Notes: a model not told the origin generated them from the letters alone. A DNA stretch of 64,000 nt from Tissierella praeacuta DSM 18095 (GCF_900128955.1 NZ_FQTY01000002.1:248001-312000), one strand, 5' to 3'. Positions 35,527 to 44,891 are shown, numbered from the stretch's first letter. Numbers and translations are program-made.

Positions 35527-36042
35527 GTGGAGGAAAAACTATTAATCAAACAAGCAAAAGCTGGGGATAAAGGTGCCTTGTTACAACTGGTTATGGTCAA
35601 AAAATCAGAATACTATAAATTAGCCTATGTTTATATGAAAAATGAAGATGATACCTTAGATGCAATGCAAGACATGATAATAACTCTATATGAAAACATA
35701 CACAAGCTTAAGAAAGAAGATGCATTTTACAGTTGGAGTAAGACTATATTAGTTAATTCTTGTAAGACTATATTAAAAAAGAAAAAGAAGATTATTTTCC
35801 TAGAAGATATAGAAGAAGAGGCTGTTTATGAAACCCATGAAAATTCAGAAGATAAAATAGTCTTAGAAAAATACTTATCTAAGTTAAGTTCCAATCATCA
35901 GGAAGTAATTAGATTAAGATATTTTCTAGACCTTGACTATGAAACCATAGGACAAATACTTAAAATTCCTCTTGGTACAGTAAAGTCGAGGATAAATGTA
36001 GCTATGAAGAATTTAAGAGAATCCGTGGAAAGGATGATATAA
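35527..36042 (+). CDS. ECF-type RNA polymerase sigma factor
   Basis: 171 residues from GTG 35527, which follows AGGGGTGA. Region 2 (~25-80: YVYMKNEDDTLDAMQDMIIT) and region 4 (~115-170: LSSNHQEVIRLRYFLDLDYETIG, IPLGTVKSRINVAMKNLR) are recognised by their cores DDTLDAMQDM and GTVKSRINVA. It is followed without gap by a membrane protein of the DUF4179 type, the usual anti-sigma partner. It probably answers envelope stress and may control this pair. Confidence 0.9.
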   Translation: MEEKLLIKQAKAGDKGALLQLVMVKKSEYYKLAYVYMKNEDDTLDAMQDMIITLYENIHKLKKEDAFYSWSKTILVNSCKTILKKKKKIIFLEDIEEEAVYETHENSEDKIVLEKYLSKLSSNHQEVIRLRYFLDLDYETIGQILKIPLGTVKSRINVAMKNLRESVERMI

Positions 36043-37356
36043 ATGGATAATATTGAAAGACTATTAACTGAAAGTAAAGAGGAATTAAATAGTTTGAAAA
36101 TACCAGAAGATATAGAACATAGATTGAGAGATGCTCTAGACAATATACCTAATAAAAAAAGAAGATTTAATATTAAAGGAAAAGTGGCAGCATTAATTAT
36201 TGCAGTGCTAATTATAGGCTATAATGCAGATACTTTAGCTTATTATGCAAAGAAATTAATTGGATATGATAGTGTAATGGATGGAACTTTACAAGAGTTA
36301 AATGAATTAGGGAAAGGTCAAAGTATAAATAAATCATATACATTTAAAAATGGGGTTAAAGTTACATTAGATGGTATAATGTTAGATGATAATAAATTAA
36401 TAGCATTTTATGCCATAAAAGATCCTTCAGGGAAGGTGCAGGAAGTTTCTCGGGATTTTGGGTTTATGAGATTACAAGGGTTATTGGGAGTTAATTATAG
36501 CAAGAGCGGGTATGGTGAAGCAAATGAAGATGGTACAGAAATGAAATGGGTAATGACTTGTGACAAGCCCATGTTTTTTGAGAGAAAAATGGAAATGACA
36601 ATGAATTCAATGAGTATGAAAGAAACAGGCACAATTCCATTTACCTTAGATAGAAATAAAGCTATGGGTCATAGTTTAAAAATAGGAATTAACAAAGAAA
36701 TTGAATTAGATCAAAGAAAAATAAAAATTAAGTCTTTAATAGCATCTCCAACATCTACTGTTATAAAAGGAAAAATTCAAAATATAGTTGAAATAGGAAT
36801 AGAGCAAATTAAAGGTGAAAGATTTATACCACGAGATATAGAACTAACCCTAATAGCCGATGGCAAGGAAGTTGAGCAAACAGGTTCAAGCATGAGCAGA
36901 AGTGCTAAAGGGGGAAGATTTAATATATCTTATGATGCCTTACCTCATGATACAAAAGATATAGATATAAAATTAATATCATTTACAGGAAATCATGATA
37001 TTAAAGAAACTATAGAACTTGGAAAAGGAAAGTTAAATAAAGATGTTAAAATCTTTGATAAGAATATGAAGATTAATGAGGTTTATGAGTCAGAAGGAAA
37101 TACCTATATAAATATAACTACAGATGAAAACTTAACATTGAGTAAAGTGTTTTTAGATATAGATGGGGAAAAAATAGAGGCAGAGAGAACTTTTTCTGGG
37201 GACTATGAAAAAATAGTAGAAGGAGATAATGAAAAAATAAATTATATTAGAACCATTGAATTTAATGGAACTGGAGAAAGATTGACATTAGATATCCAAA
37301 GAATTAGATATAAGAAAACATATGATGAAATAATATATGAATACAGTGTAAAATAA
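36043..37356 (+). CDS. DUF4179 membrane protein, putative anti-sigma factor
   Basis: 437 residues with a cytoplasmic N-terminus (~1-45), a single membrane helix (~47-62, VAALIIAVLIIGYNAD) and a large extracytoplasmic region whose first part (~80-190) matches DUF4179. ATG follows the sigma stop codon directly, indicating coupling. In this family the N-terminal region binds the ECF sigma and the outer region senses. The signal is unknown. Confidence 0.85.
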   Translation: MDNIERLLTESKEELNSLKIPEDIEHRLRDALDNIPNKKRRFNIKGKVAALIIAVLIIGYNADTLAYYAKKLIGYDSVMDGTLQELNELGKGQSINKSYTFKNGVKVTLDGIMLDDNKLIAFYAIKDPSGKVQEVSRDFGFMRLQGLLGVNYSKSGYGEANEDGTEMKWVMTCDKPMFFERKMEMTMNSMSMKETGTIPFTLDRNKAMGHSLKIGINKEIELDQRKIKIKSLIASPTSTVIKGKIQNIVEIGIEQIKGERFIPRDIELTLIADGKEVEQTGSSMSRSAKGGRFNISYDALPHDTKDIDIKLISFTGNHDIKETIELGKGKLNKDVKIFDKNMKINEVYESEGNTYINITTDENLTLSKVFLDIDGEKIEAERTFSGDYEKIVEGDNEKINYIRTIEFNGTGERLTLDIQRIRYKKTYDEIIYEYSVK

Positions 37357-37389
37357 TCTATAAGTTAGGATTTATTCCTAACTTATAGA
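37357..37389 (+). terminator. hairpin after anti-sigma gene
   Basis: TCTATAAGTTAGGA pairs with TCCTAACTTATAGA right after the stop codon. The U-tract is poor, so it may end transcription only partly. Confidence 0.6.
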
Positions 37390-37563
37390 TATATAACCAT
37401 TTCTTCAGGTAAAGATTTGATTTCATAGTATAAAATATCTTTAAAATCTATAATAAATTCTCATTTATATCTTTAAAAACAGAAAGGGAGGTTTTACTGA
37501 AGTTTTTATAAAAAGATATTATGTTATAATTTGAAATAAAGATTATGTATTTTTTATTCATGG
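37390..37563. other. AT-rich intergenic stretch, nothing recognised
   Basis: Between the anti-sigma hairpin and the Crp/Fnr remnant. A GGGAGG occurs at about 37485 but no credible open frame follows. No repeats or RNA fold recognised. Confidence 0.3.
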
Positions 37564-37820
37564 TTAAGATTTTTTTAAAAATATGTTTCTAGAGTCATAA
37601 TCTATTATTCCATCATCTTTCATTTTTTTTAATTCTCTTTGTAATGAAGGTCTTTCAACTCCAAACTTCTCAGCTAAGTCTTTTAGATTCAAAAATCAAA
37701 AAATCCATAATCTTTTCTCTAATGGTCTTCATTGCTAAAGAGTGAATTTTAGTAGTTAAAACTAATGCCTTATTTGAAAGAGTTTCTAGAAAACTTATTA
37801 GAAATCTTTTATTTTCTTGA
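37564..37820 (-). pseudogene. Crp/Fnr-family regulator, C-terminal remnant with frameshift
   Basis: On the reverse strand one frame reads FLETLSNKALVLTTKI and MKTIREKIMDFLIFE, the dimer-helix region of a Crp/Fnr protein, then a stop. A second frame continues KDLAEKFGVERPSLQREL and MKDDGIIDYDSRNIFLKK to a stop at 37564-37566, the recognition helix and wing. The cNMP-binding domain is missing and about ten residues are lost at the join. The recognition helix ERPSLQREL is of the R-x-S-L-x-R-E type. A decayed gene. Confidence 0.75.
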
Positions 37821-37823
37821 TAT

Positions 37824-37845
37824 AAAAGTAACTTTAGTTACTTTT
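37824..37845. promoter_or_regulatory. Crp/Fnr-like palindrome
   Basis: AAAAGTAACT-TT-AGTTACTTTT has 10-base arms and contains GTAAC-N4-GTTAC, like sites of HcpR/DNR-type Crp-Fnr proteins. It borders the broken regulator and lies about 185 bases before the reductase gene. TTGATAT/ATATCAA flank it. Confidence 0.5.
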
Positions 37846-38028
37846 ATTATATCAAAATAGTATATATTTTAGAAGTAGGAAATAGTGGTGAAAAAGTTAT
37901 ATAAAAAATTACTAATTTAATTGTTTTAATGCAAAAAATCTTGATTATGTGCAAATACAAATACCTATATATATTCTATAATGATGATAGATATTTAACA
38001 AACAGTACATATATAGGGAGGAATTAAA

Positions 38029-39819
38029 ATGAAAAAAAGCTTTAAAATCATATCACTACTGTTAATTTTTACAATGACATTTGGAATACTAACAGGTTGT
38101 GGTAAAAATGGCAAGAGTGAAGGAAGTATGTCTTATAAAGATGGAGTATATGAAGGAATTGGAACCGGAAATGGTGGTCAAATTAGATTAAATCTAACAA
38201 TAGAGGGTGGAAAGATTGCCTCAATAGATGTATTGGAACATAAGGAAACAGAAGTCCTAAGTGATGCTGCCTTTGAAAAAATACCACAGGCAGTAGTAGA
38301 TAATCAAAGTGTAAATATTGATGGTGTAACTGGTGCAACTTATACAAGTGCAGGGTTAATACTAGCCATAAAAGATGCATTAAAAAAGGCTGGAGGAAAT
38401 GAGGAAATATTTAATAAAGGTGAGAAAATTAATTTAGCTGAAAAAGAGGAAGAATTAGAACAGACTTATGATGTTGTAGTAATTGGTGGAGGTGGAGCTG
38501 GATTATCTGCTGCAGTAGAGGCTCAATCTTCTGGGGCTAAGGTAGTATTATTGGAAAAGATGAGCAGTTTAGGTGGCAATACATTAGTATCTGGTGGCGG
38601 ACTCAACGTCCCAGGAACAAAACAACAAAAAGCTTTAGGAATAGAGGATAGTGTAGAATTATTTATAGAGGATACTATGAATGGCGGAGATAATATAAAT
38701 AAAAAGGAATTAGTTACAGTTATAGCCAAAAATGCTCTGCCAACTACAGAGTGGTTAGTTAATGAAATAAATGTAGAATTTATGCCAGATCGTCTTCAAC
38801 AATTTGGTGGACATTCAGTACCGAGGGCTTTAATATCTAAGAACAATCATGGAACTGAATTGATTAGAAAACTTAAGGCATATGGTGATAAACTAGGTGT
38901 AGAATTTAAGATGGAAACAAGAGCAGAAGAGTTAATTATGGATAATAACAGAGTAGTGGGAGTAAAGGCAAAAAATGCTGCTGGACAAGAGATTATCTTT
39001 AATGCTAATAAGGGAGTTATTATAGCAACTGGAGGTTTTGGAGCAAATAAGGAAATGCGTGTAAAATATGATCCAGATAAAGATGATAAATATAAGACTA
39101 CTGATGTATCAGGAACTACAGGTGATGGAATTATAATGGCAGAAAAATTAGGTGCTGATCTTATGCATATGGAATATATTCAAACATATCCAACTTGTAA
39201 TCCTAAAACAGGAATTATATCTTATGTAGCAAATTCTAGATTTGATGGTGCTGTATTATTAAATCAGGAAGGTAAACGTTTTGTAGAGGAAATGGATAGA
39301 AGAGACGTTATATCTAAAGCTATTTTAGAACAAACAAATAATGAAGCTTATTTAATATGGGGACAAGAGATTGAAGAAGTTGGTAATATGACAAAGGTAC
39401 ACGAAGATGAATATAAAGTATTTGAAAAGATGGATTTAATTTATAAAGCAGATACATTAGAAGAGTTAGCAAAGCATTTTGAAGTGGATAAGGATAATCT
39501 TTTAGCAAGTATAGAAAAATATAATAGATTTGTAGAAAATGGAAAAGATGAAGATTTTAATAGAAGGGGAAAATTAAGAACTATTGAAAAAGGACCATTT
39601 TATATTCAAAAGGTAGCACCAGCTATACATCATACTATGGGTGGAATAGTTATAAATGAAGATGCAAAAGTATTGGATAATAAAGGTAAAGTAATTGAAG
39701 GACTATTTGCGGCTGGAGAAGTTACTGGTGGAATTCATGGTACAAATCGCTTAGGAGGAAATGCTGTTACAGATGTAATTGTTTTTGGTAGAATAGCTGG
39801 GCAAAAAGTAGTAGAATAG
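38029..39819 (+). CDS. flavocytochrome-c-type reductase lipoprotein (FMN-bind + FAD domain)
   Basis: 596 residues. Lipobox LTGC (Cys24) directs it to the outer face of the membrane. An FMN-binding domain (~40-120) contains DGVTGATYTS, the usual threonine site for covalent FMN. The rest is a fumarate-reductase-type FAD domain: VVVIGGGGAGLSAAVEA, GGNTLVSGGG, and the C-terminal HHTMGGIVI and NRLGGNAVTDVIVFG. Such proteins reduce fumarate, urocanate or similar enoates as anaerobic electron acceptors. The ATG follows AGGGAGG. A YesM/YesN-like pair follows after a terminator and may sense the substrate. Confidence 0.92.
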   Translation: MKKSFKIISLLLIFTMTFGILTGCGKNGKSEGSMSYKDGVYEGIGTGNGGQIRLNLTIEGGKIASIDVLEHKETEVLSDAAFEKIPQAVVDNQSVNIDGVTGATYTSAGLILAIKDALKKAGGNEEIFNKGEKINLAEKEEELEQTYDVVVIGGGGAGLSAAVEAQSSGAKVVLLEKMSSLGGNTLVSGGGLNVPGTKQQKALGIEDSVELFIEDTMNGGDNINKKELVTVIAKNALPTTEWLVNEINVEFMPDRLQQFGGHSVPRALISKNNHGTELIRKLKAYGDKLGVEFKMETRAEELIMDNNRVVGVKAKNAAGQEIIFNANKGVIIATGGFGANKEMRVKYDPDKDDKYKTTDVSGTTGDGIIMAEKLGADLMHMEYIQTYPTCNPKTGIISYVANSRFDGAVLLNQEGKRFVEEMDRRDVISKAILEQTNNEAYLIWGQEIEEVGNMTKVHEDEYKVFEKMDLIYKADTLEELAKHFEVDKDNLLASIEKYNRFVENGKDEDFNRRGKLRTIEKGPFYIQKVAPAIHHTMGGIVINEDAKVLDNKGKVIEGLFAAGEVTGGIHGTNRLGGNAVTDVIVFGRIAGQKVVE

Positions 39820-39821
39820 AA

Positions 39822-39873
39822 TTTATTATAAGAAAAAACTGTATGATATCATACAGTTTTTTCTTATAATAAA
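39822..39873. terminator. 52-bp perfect palindromic terminator
   Basis: Two perfect 26-base arms, from TTTATTATAAGAAAAAACTG, with T-runs inside the right arm. It ends the reductase transcript. Confidence 0.85.
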
Positions 39874-39906
39874 TACAGGAATGTTTCGTTATATTAGGAG
39901 GATAGT

Positions 39907-41529
39907 ATGAGTAGAATTCAAAATAAAATAACTTTGTATGTAGTTGCTAGTTTATTTATATTATTTATACTTTTATTATGGAATATAGATATGGAGATGG
40001 ATAAATCAGTAATACCACTTAGTAAGAACTTGACTCAACAAATGGTAGATGCTAGGTCTGAGCAAATTTCCAATTGGATTGAAGAAAGAATTATAGAAAT
40101 TAAATTAATAGGGGAACAAATTGGCTATCTAAATATGAGTTTAGATGAAAGTTTAGAATATATGAGATTTTCACTTGGAAATAATAATATATATGAATCT
40201 TTAGGAATTATAGATGAAGATGGAATAGCGTGGATAACAGATAATTCAAGTTTTTCAATAGCTAATAGGGATTATTACAAAAAGATAAATGAAGAAAGAA
40301 CTCCTTTTGTTATTAGCAATCCATTGAAATCTAAGTCCAATAAAGTAGATATAATAATTATACTATATAGATTACCAAAGGATATTGAACAGAAATTTTC
40401 ATATATATCAGCAGCAGTTCCTATTGAAACTATTAAAGATATAGCCTCAAGAATTCAACTCTATGATGGGGGAAGTAAGATTTATGATATATCTGGAAAT
40501 CCAATTGGAGGAGAAGACAGTGGGATTGATAATAAAGGCGATATTATAGAGTTTTCATCCTCAATAGAAAAGTCACCAGGATGGACTATAGTTTTTAAAG
40601 TTCCAGAATATAGATTATATGAAGGAGCTAAAAGGTTAAAGGGGTCAGCTATAAAAATTGGATTATTAATAGGAGTAGTATTGATAGTGTTATTGACTCT
40701 ATTTAGCTCATCTATAGTAAGACCAATTTGTAGGATGCAGGAGTTAATGAAGAAGGTTGAAAATGGCGATTTAAAAATAAGATTTAAAGATTATAGAAAT
40801 GACGAAATAGGAGATTTACAAAAAAGTTTTGATCAGATGTTAGATAGGCTATATACGGTGAAATATGAGAAAAAGGAAATGGAACTAAGATTATTACAAG
40901 AACAAGTAAATCCACATTTTCTCTATAATACATTAGATACAATTCGGTGGTCAGCAATAGAATATGATGCTATGGAAGTTGTGGAACTTATTGAAGCTTT
41001 AAGTAATTATTTTAGAATAGGTCTAAGTAAAGGTGAAAAATTTATAAGGGTATCGGAGGAAATAAGTCATATTAAAAGTTATATCCAAATATATCAAGCA
41101 AGATTTGAAGAAGAGTTAGATTATAAGATTATATGTAATGAGTCATTATTAGGGTATAGAGTTATTAGAGTCTTATTACAGCCTTTAGTAGAGAATGCGA
41201 TTTATCATGGAAATAAATATAATAAAAATCCCAGATTTAAAATAATTGTAAATATATTTAAAGAGGGAAATGAATTAATAATGGAAGTACGAAATAATGG
41301 TGAAAATATAGAAGTCAATAGGCTTAAAATAATAAGAAAGATTTTGAGTGGTAAAGAGAAGAATGGGGATAAGATAGGATTTGGATTATATAGTGTAAAT
41401 CAAAGAATAAAATTAGCATTTGGGGAAAATTATGGTTTGGATATTAAAAATGAAAAAGATTGGGTCATATCAAGAATTAATTGTCCAATCATTATGGAGG
41501 ATAAATATGAGGAAGATATTGATTGTTGA
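39907..41529 (+). CDS. sensor histidine kinase, YesM family
   Basis: 540 residues: membrane helix (~10-25), extracytoplasmic Cache-like domain (~40-230), second helix (~243-262), HAMP domain (~265-315) and a His_kinase plus HATPase_c region. The phospho-acceptor motif EQVNPHFLYNTLDTIRW (cited as NPHFLYNTLD) and the N-box LVENAIYHG are present. The ATG follows AGGAGG. It overlaps the response regulator gene by 23 bases. Paired kinase for the next gene. Confidence 0.93.
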   Translation: MSRIQNKITLYVVASLFILFILLLWNIDMEMDKSVIPLSKNLTQQMVDARSEQISNWIEERIIEIKLIGEQIGYLNMSLDESLEYMRFSLGNNNIYESLGIIDEDGIAWITDNSSFSIANRDYYKKINEERTPFVISNPLKSKSNKVDIIIILYRLPKDIEQKFSYISAAVPIETIKDIASRIQLYDGGSKIYDISGNPIGGEDSGIDNKGDIIEFSSSIEKSPGWTIVFKVPEYRLYEGAKRLKGSAIKIGLLIGVVLIVLLTLFSSSIVRPICRMQELMKKVENGDLKIRFKDYRNDEIGDLQKSFDQMLDRLYTVKYEKKEMELRLLQEQVNPHFLYNTLDTIRWSAIEYDAMEVVELIEALSNYFRIGLSKGEKFIRVSEEISHIKSYIQIYQARFEEELDYKIICNESLLGYRVIRVLLQPLVENAIYHGNKYNKNPRFKIIVNIFKEGNELIMEVRNNGENIEVNRLKIIRKILSGKEKNGDKIGFGLYSVNQRIKLAFGENYGLDIKNEKDWVISRINCPIIMEDKYEEDIDC

Positions 41530-42268
41530 TGACGAGCCTAAAATAAGACGAGGTTTAAGAAAATGGATAGAGGAGTTTGATTTTAAATTTCAAGTAGTAG
41601 GTGAAGCAGGTGATTATAAAGAAGCATTGGATATGGCTGAGAAATATAATCCAGATGTATTTTTAATGGATATTAATATGCCAATGATAAATGGATTAGA
41701 TCTAACTAACCAGTTAAAGTATAGATATCCAAATTCATATACAATAATAATAAGTGGGTATGATGATTTCGAATATGCTCTTAGGGCTTTAAAATTAAAG
41801 GTTTTTGATTACTTACTAAAACCTATTCCTAAAACAGATTTATATAATGTTTTAAAGGCATTAAATATTGAGTTATCTTCCTTAGGAGAATATAAGCAAA
41901 GAGATAATGGAGATATATATAATATGGAAGCCAGTAATTTATCAGCTATAGTTTTACGAGTAAAAAGATATATAGAAGAAAATTATTCAGACATGGATTT
42001 ATCACCATCTAAGGTTGCTAGTTTGTTTAATATAAACAAGACTTATTTAAGTACATTAATGAAAGACCAATTAGGTTATTCTTTTATAGAGTATATGACA
42101 AAGGTAAGAATCTTAAAAGCAAAGGAATTATTAACAGATGATATATTGTACCCAAATATATCTGAAATTGCAAAAAAGGTAGGGTTTAAAAGTCAGCATT
42201 ATTTTAGCAGGGTATTCAAGAATAAAGAAGGAATATCTCCAATTGAATATAGAAATAAATTTACTTAA
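41507..42268 (+). CDS. response regulator with AraC-type DNA-binding domain (YesN-like)
   Basis: 253 residues from ATG 41507 behind TGGAGG; a longer frame from 41420 lies inside the kinase gene. The receiver domain (~1-120) has VDDEP and phospho-acceptor FLMDINMP. A C-terminal AraC helix-turn-helix (~155-253) has INKTYLSTLMK and SQHYFSRVFKNKEGISPIEYR, cited by FSRVFKNKEG. It likely activates the upstream reductase or a transporter in response to the kinase ligand; the target is inferred from position only. Confidence 0.92.
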   Translation: MRKILIVDDEPKIRRGLRKWIEEFDFKFQVVGEAGDYKEALDMAEKYNPDVFLMDINMPMINGLDLTNQLKYRYPNSYTIIISGYDDFEYALRALKLKVFDYLLKPIPKTDLYNVLKALNIELSSLGEYKQRDNGDIYNMEASNLSAIVLRVKRYIEENYSDMDLSPSKVASLFNINKTYLSTLMKDQLGYSFIEYMTKVRILKAKELLTDDILYPNISEIAKKVGFKSQHYFSRVFKNKEGISPIEYRNKFT

Positions 42269-42339
42269 ATATAAAATCAAAATTAAATATATGATACATT
42301 GAGTTGAAATTATAAAAGATGGGATAGGAGTAAATTGTA

Positions 42340-43260
42340 ATGTCAAAAAGATATAATACATTAAATGAAGAATTAAGAAGAGAATTTGGCGGTAAGGTAA
42401 TGAAATTATCCTTAGATGGAGGATTTACCTGTCCTAATAGAGATGGGAAAGTTGGAACTAAGGGCTGTATATTTTGTAGTGAAGAAGGCTCTGGAGAATT
42501 TGCAGGTTCCAGGCTTGTTTCTCTAGAGGAGCAAGTAAAAGAACAAAAGAAGCTTTTATCAAAGAAATGGGACACTGATAAATATATAATTTATTTCCAA
42601 AATTTTACTAATACCTATGGTACTATAGAAAAACTAAAAAGACTTTATTATGATGCAATAGATATTGAGGGAGTAGTAGGACTTGCAATAGCTACGAGAC
42701 CTGATTGTTTAGGAGAAGAGACATTGGAACTATTATCGAAATTAAATAAAGAAACTTATTTATGGGTAGAATTAGGTCTTCAAACTATCCACGAAAAATC
42801 AGCTAGATTTATAAGACGAGGATATCCTCTTTTTATATATGATGAAGCCATAAAGAATTTAAAAGATAGAAATATTAAGGTAGTTACTCATATAATATTA
42901 GGATTACCAGATGAAAGCAAAGAAGAAATGTTAGATACGGTAAAATATGTTGGTAATACAAATACTTGGGGAATAAAACTTCATTCTCTTTATATTCAAA
43001 GAGATACAGATTTATTTGATTATTATATGAAAAACCCTTTTTCCATAATGAGCAGAGAAGAATATATAGTTTTAGTAGCAGATGCTATTGAACTGCTTCC
43101 CAAAGATATGGTAATTCATAGAGTAACAGGGGATGGGAAAAAAGAATTGTTATATGAACCAAAGTGGACTTTAGATAAATTGAGAGTATTGTCCATGTTG
43201 GATAAAGAACTTAAATTGCGTAATTCCCATCAAGGAAAAAATAAAATAGAAAATTTTTAG
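42340..43260 (+). CDS. radical SAM protein, YhcC family (TIGR01212)
   Basis: 306 residues. The cluster-binding cysteines lie in FTCPNRDG and GCIFCSEE near residues 30-46, the wider-spaced pattern of the YhcC/Elp3-like group rather than CxxxCxxC. GLQTIHEKSARFIRRGY and HIILGLPDE are typical core segments. Biological role of the family is not established. The ATG follows ATAGGAGT. Confidence 0.88.
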   Translation: MSKRYNTLNEELRREFGGKVMKLSLDGGFTCPNRDGKVGTKGCIFCSEEGSGEFAGSRLVSLEEQVKEQKKLLSKKWDTDKYIIYFQNFTNTYGTIEKLKRLYYDAIDIEGVVGLAIATRPDCLGEETLELLSKLNKETYLWVELGLQTIHEKSARFIRRGYPLFIYDEAIKNLKDRNIKVVTHIILGLPDESKEEMLDTVKYVGNTNTWGIKLHSLYIQRDTDLFDYYMKNPFSIMSREEYIVLVADAIELLPKDMVIHRVTGDGKKELLYEPKWTLDKLRVLSMLDKELKLRNSHQGKNKIENF

Positions 43261-43337
43261 AATTAGACATAGTAACCCTTAATCATATTTTTGCATAGTA
43301 TATTAATGCATAGAATAATGAAAGAAGGGTGGTAAGC

Positions 43338-44777
43338 ATGAGTAATAACAGAACATGTCCAACAGGAAGCTTTTCCTATACAATTAAATCGGGTGATACG
43401 CTTTATAAATTAGCAATCACATATAACACAACTGTGGAAGCTATAATGGCAATAAACCCAGGAATTAATCCAAACAATTTACAAATAGGTCAAAGGATTT
43501 GTATACCAGGATCAGTAACGCCTCCTCCTCAAAGATGTCCATCGGGAACGTTTGCCTATACAATTAAATCAGGGGATACACTTTATATGTTGGCAATCAA
43601 ATATAATACAACAGTAGAGGCAATAATGGCGGTAAACCCAGGAATTAATCCAAATAATTTACAAATAGGTCAGGTAATTTGTATACCAGGAGCAACACCT
43701 CCACCAAAACAATGTCCAACAGGAACATTTGCCTATACAATAAAATCTGGTGATACACTATATATGTTAGCGATTACCTATAATACAACAGTAGAGGCAA
43801 TAATTGCAGTAAACCCAGGAATTAATCCAAACAATCTACAAATAGGTCAAGTAATTTGTATACCAAGAGGTACAACACCTCCACCACCAACATGTCCAAT
43901 AGGAACATTTGCTTACACAATAAAGGCAGGGGATACAATTTACTCAATAGCAATGACATATAATACAACAGTAGATGCAATATTAGCAGTAAACCCAGGC
44001 CTAAATCCAAATAATCTACAAATAGGTCAAGTAATTTGTATACCAAGAGGTATAACACCTCCACCACCAACATGTCCAGTAGGAACATTTGCTTACACAA
44101 TAAAGGCGGGAGATACAATTTACTCAATAGCAATGACATATAATACAACAGTAGATGCAATATTAGCAGTAAACCCAGGACTAAATCCAAATAATCTGCA
44201 AATAGGTCAAGTAATTTGTATACCAAGAGGTACAACACCTCCACCATGTCCTCCATGTAATGGAGTATATTATGCAGTAAGACCAGGAGATACTTTATAT
44301 AGTATTGCTGCAATGTTTAATATATCTGTAGCTACATTAATTGCAGCTAATCCAGGAGTTGATCCTAATAACCTTAGGGTAGGGCAATTAATTTGTATAC
44401 CTAAGGTAGAACCCCCACCAGTTACTTGTCCAGGTGGAACAATATACGAAGTTAGACCAAATGATAATTTAGCAACTATATTATTAAGATTTAATATATC
44501 AGTTATGGATCTTATGTCAGCTAATCCGAATGTGAATTGGGATAGTTTGACACCAGGTCAAAGAATTTGTATAATGCCACATAAAGATATGGGCTGTCCT
44601 TGTCCCACGGGAACTAAAAAATATACTATAGTTCAAGGAGACATTCCATCAAGTGGAGCTGCAGTAGTAGCATTAGCTCAAAAATTTAATATATCTGTTT
44701 CAGCATTAATGATGATGAACCCAAATTTAACTCCAGCAGATTTTGTAGTAGGAAAAATGATTTGTGTTCCAGCATAA
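43338..44777 (+). CDS. protein with eight LysM repeats and proline-rich linkers
   Basis: 479 residues from ATG 43338, which follows AAGGGTGG; GTG 43329 overlaps that site. Eight LysM domains with YTIKSGDTLY-type starts, separated by Cys/Pro linkers such as PPPPTCP. LysM binds peptidoglycan or chitin-like GlcNAc polymers. There is no signal peptide, membrane helix or catalytic domain. In sporeformers such proteins are often placed on the spore or released with the mother cell, but that is inference. Repeats 4 and 5 are almost identical in DNA. Terminator follows at once. Confidence 0.9.
   Translation: MSNNRTCPTGSFSYTIKSGDTLYKLAITYNTTVEAIMAINPGINPNNLQIGQRICIPGSVTPPPQRCPSGTFAYTIKSGDTLYMLAIKYNTTVEAIMAVNPGINPNNLQIGQVICIPGATPPPKQCPTGTFAYTIKSGDTLYMLAITYNTTVEAIIAVNPGINPNNLQIGQVICIPRGTTPPPPTCPIGTFAYTIKAGDTIYSIAMTYNTTVDAILAVNPGLNPNNLQIGQVICIPRGITPPPPTCPVGTFAYTIKAGDTIYSIAMTYNTTVDAILAVNPGLNPNNLQIGQVICIPRGTTPPPCPPCNGVYYAVRPGDTLYSIAAMFNISVATLIAANPGVDPNNLRVGQLICIPKVEPPPVTCPGGTIYEVRPNDNLATILLRFNISVMDLMSANPNVNWDSLTPGQRICIMPHKDMGCPCPTGTKKYTIVQGDIPSSGAAVVALAQKFNISVSALMMMNPNLTPADFVVGKMICVPA
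43370..44260 (+). repeat. tandem 180-bp repeats encoding LysM units
   Basis: The LysM units recur with a period near 174-180 bp. The copies starting at 43881 and 44061 differ at only a handful of positions over 180 bases, so they are probably a recent duplication or kept alike by gene conversion. Earlier copies are more divergent. Confidence 0.85.
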
Positions 44778-44779
44778 TG

Positions 44780-44805
44780 AAAAGCCCCTTATAAGGGGCT
44801 TTTTA
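44780..44805 (+). terminator. terminator after LysM gene
   Basis: AAAAGCCCC-TTATA-GGGGCTTTTT immediately after the stop codon. Confidence 0.9.
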
Positions 44806-44835
44806 AATGTAGAGTATTTTAGTATGAATTTTTTA

Positions 44836-44864
44836 TTGACATTTAATAATTAGTTTGATAATAT
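44836..44864 (+). promoter_or_regulatory. sigma-A-type promoter of the iron region
   Basis: TTGACA (44836-44841), 17-base spacer, TAATAT (44859-44864). It lies about 60 bases upstream of the first Fur box. Confidence 0.65.
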
Positions 44865-44891
44865 ACTATACAAAGTCAACTATAATTATTT

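Noticed and set aside
43370-44260. Tandem repeats as a CRISPR array
   Set aside because: The 180-bp period is coding, in frame and corresponds to LysM units; there are no short repeats with spacers.
43822-44313. A 163-residue open frame on the reverse strand
   Set aside because: Antisense of the LysM repeats; Leu-rich low-complexity translation caused by repeat codons, no ribosome site.
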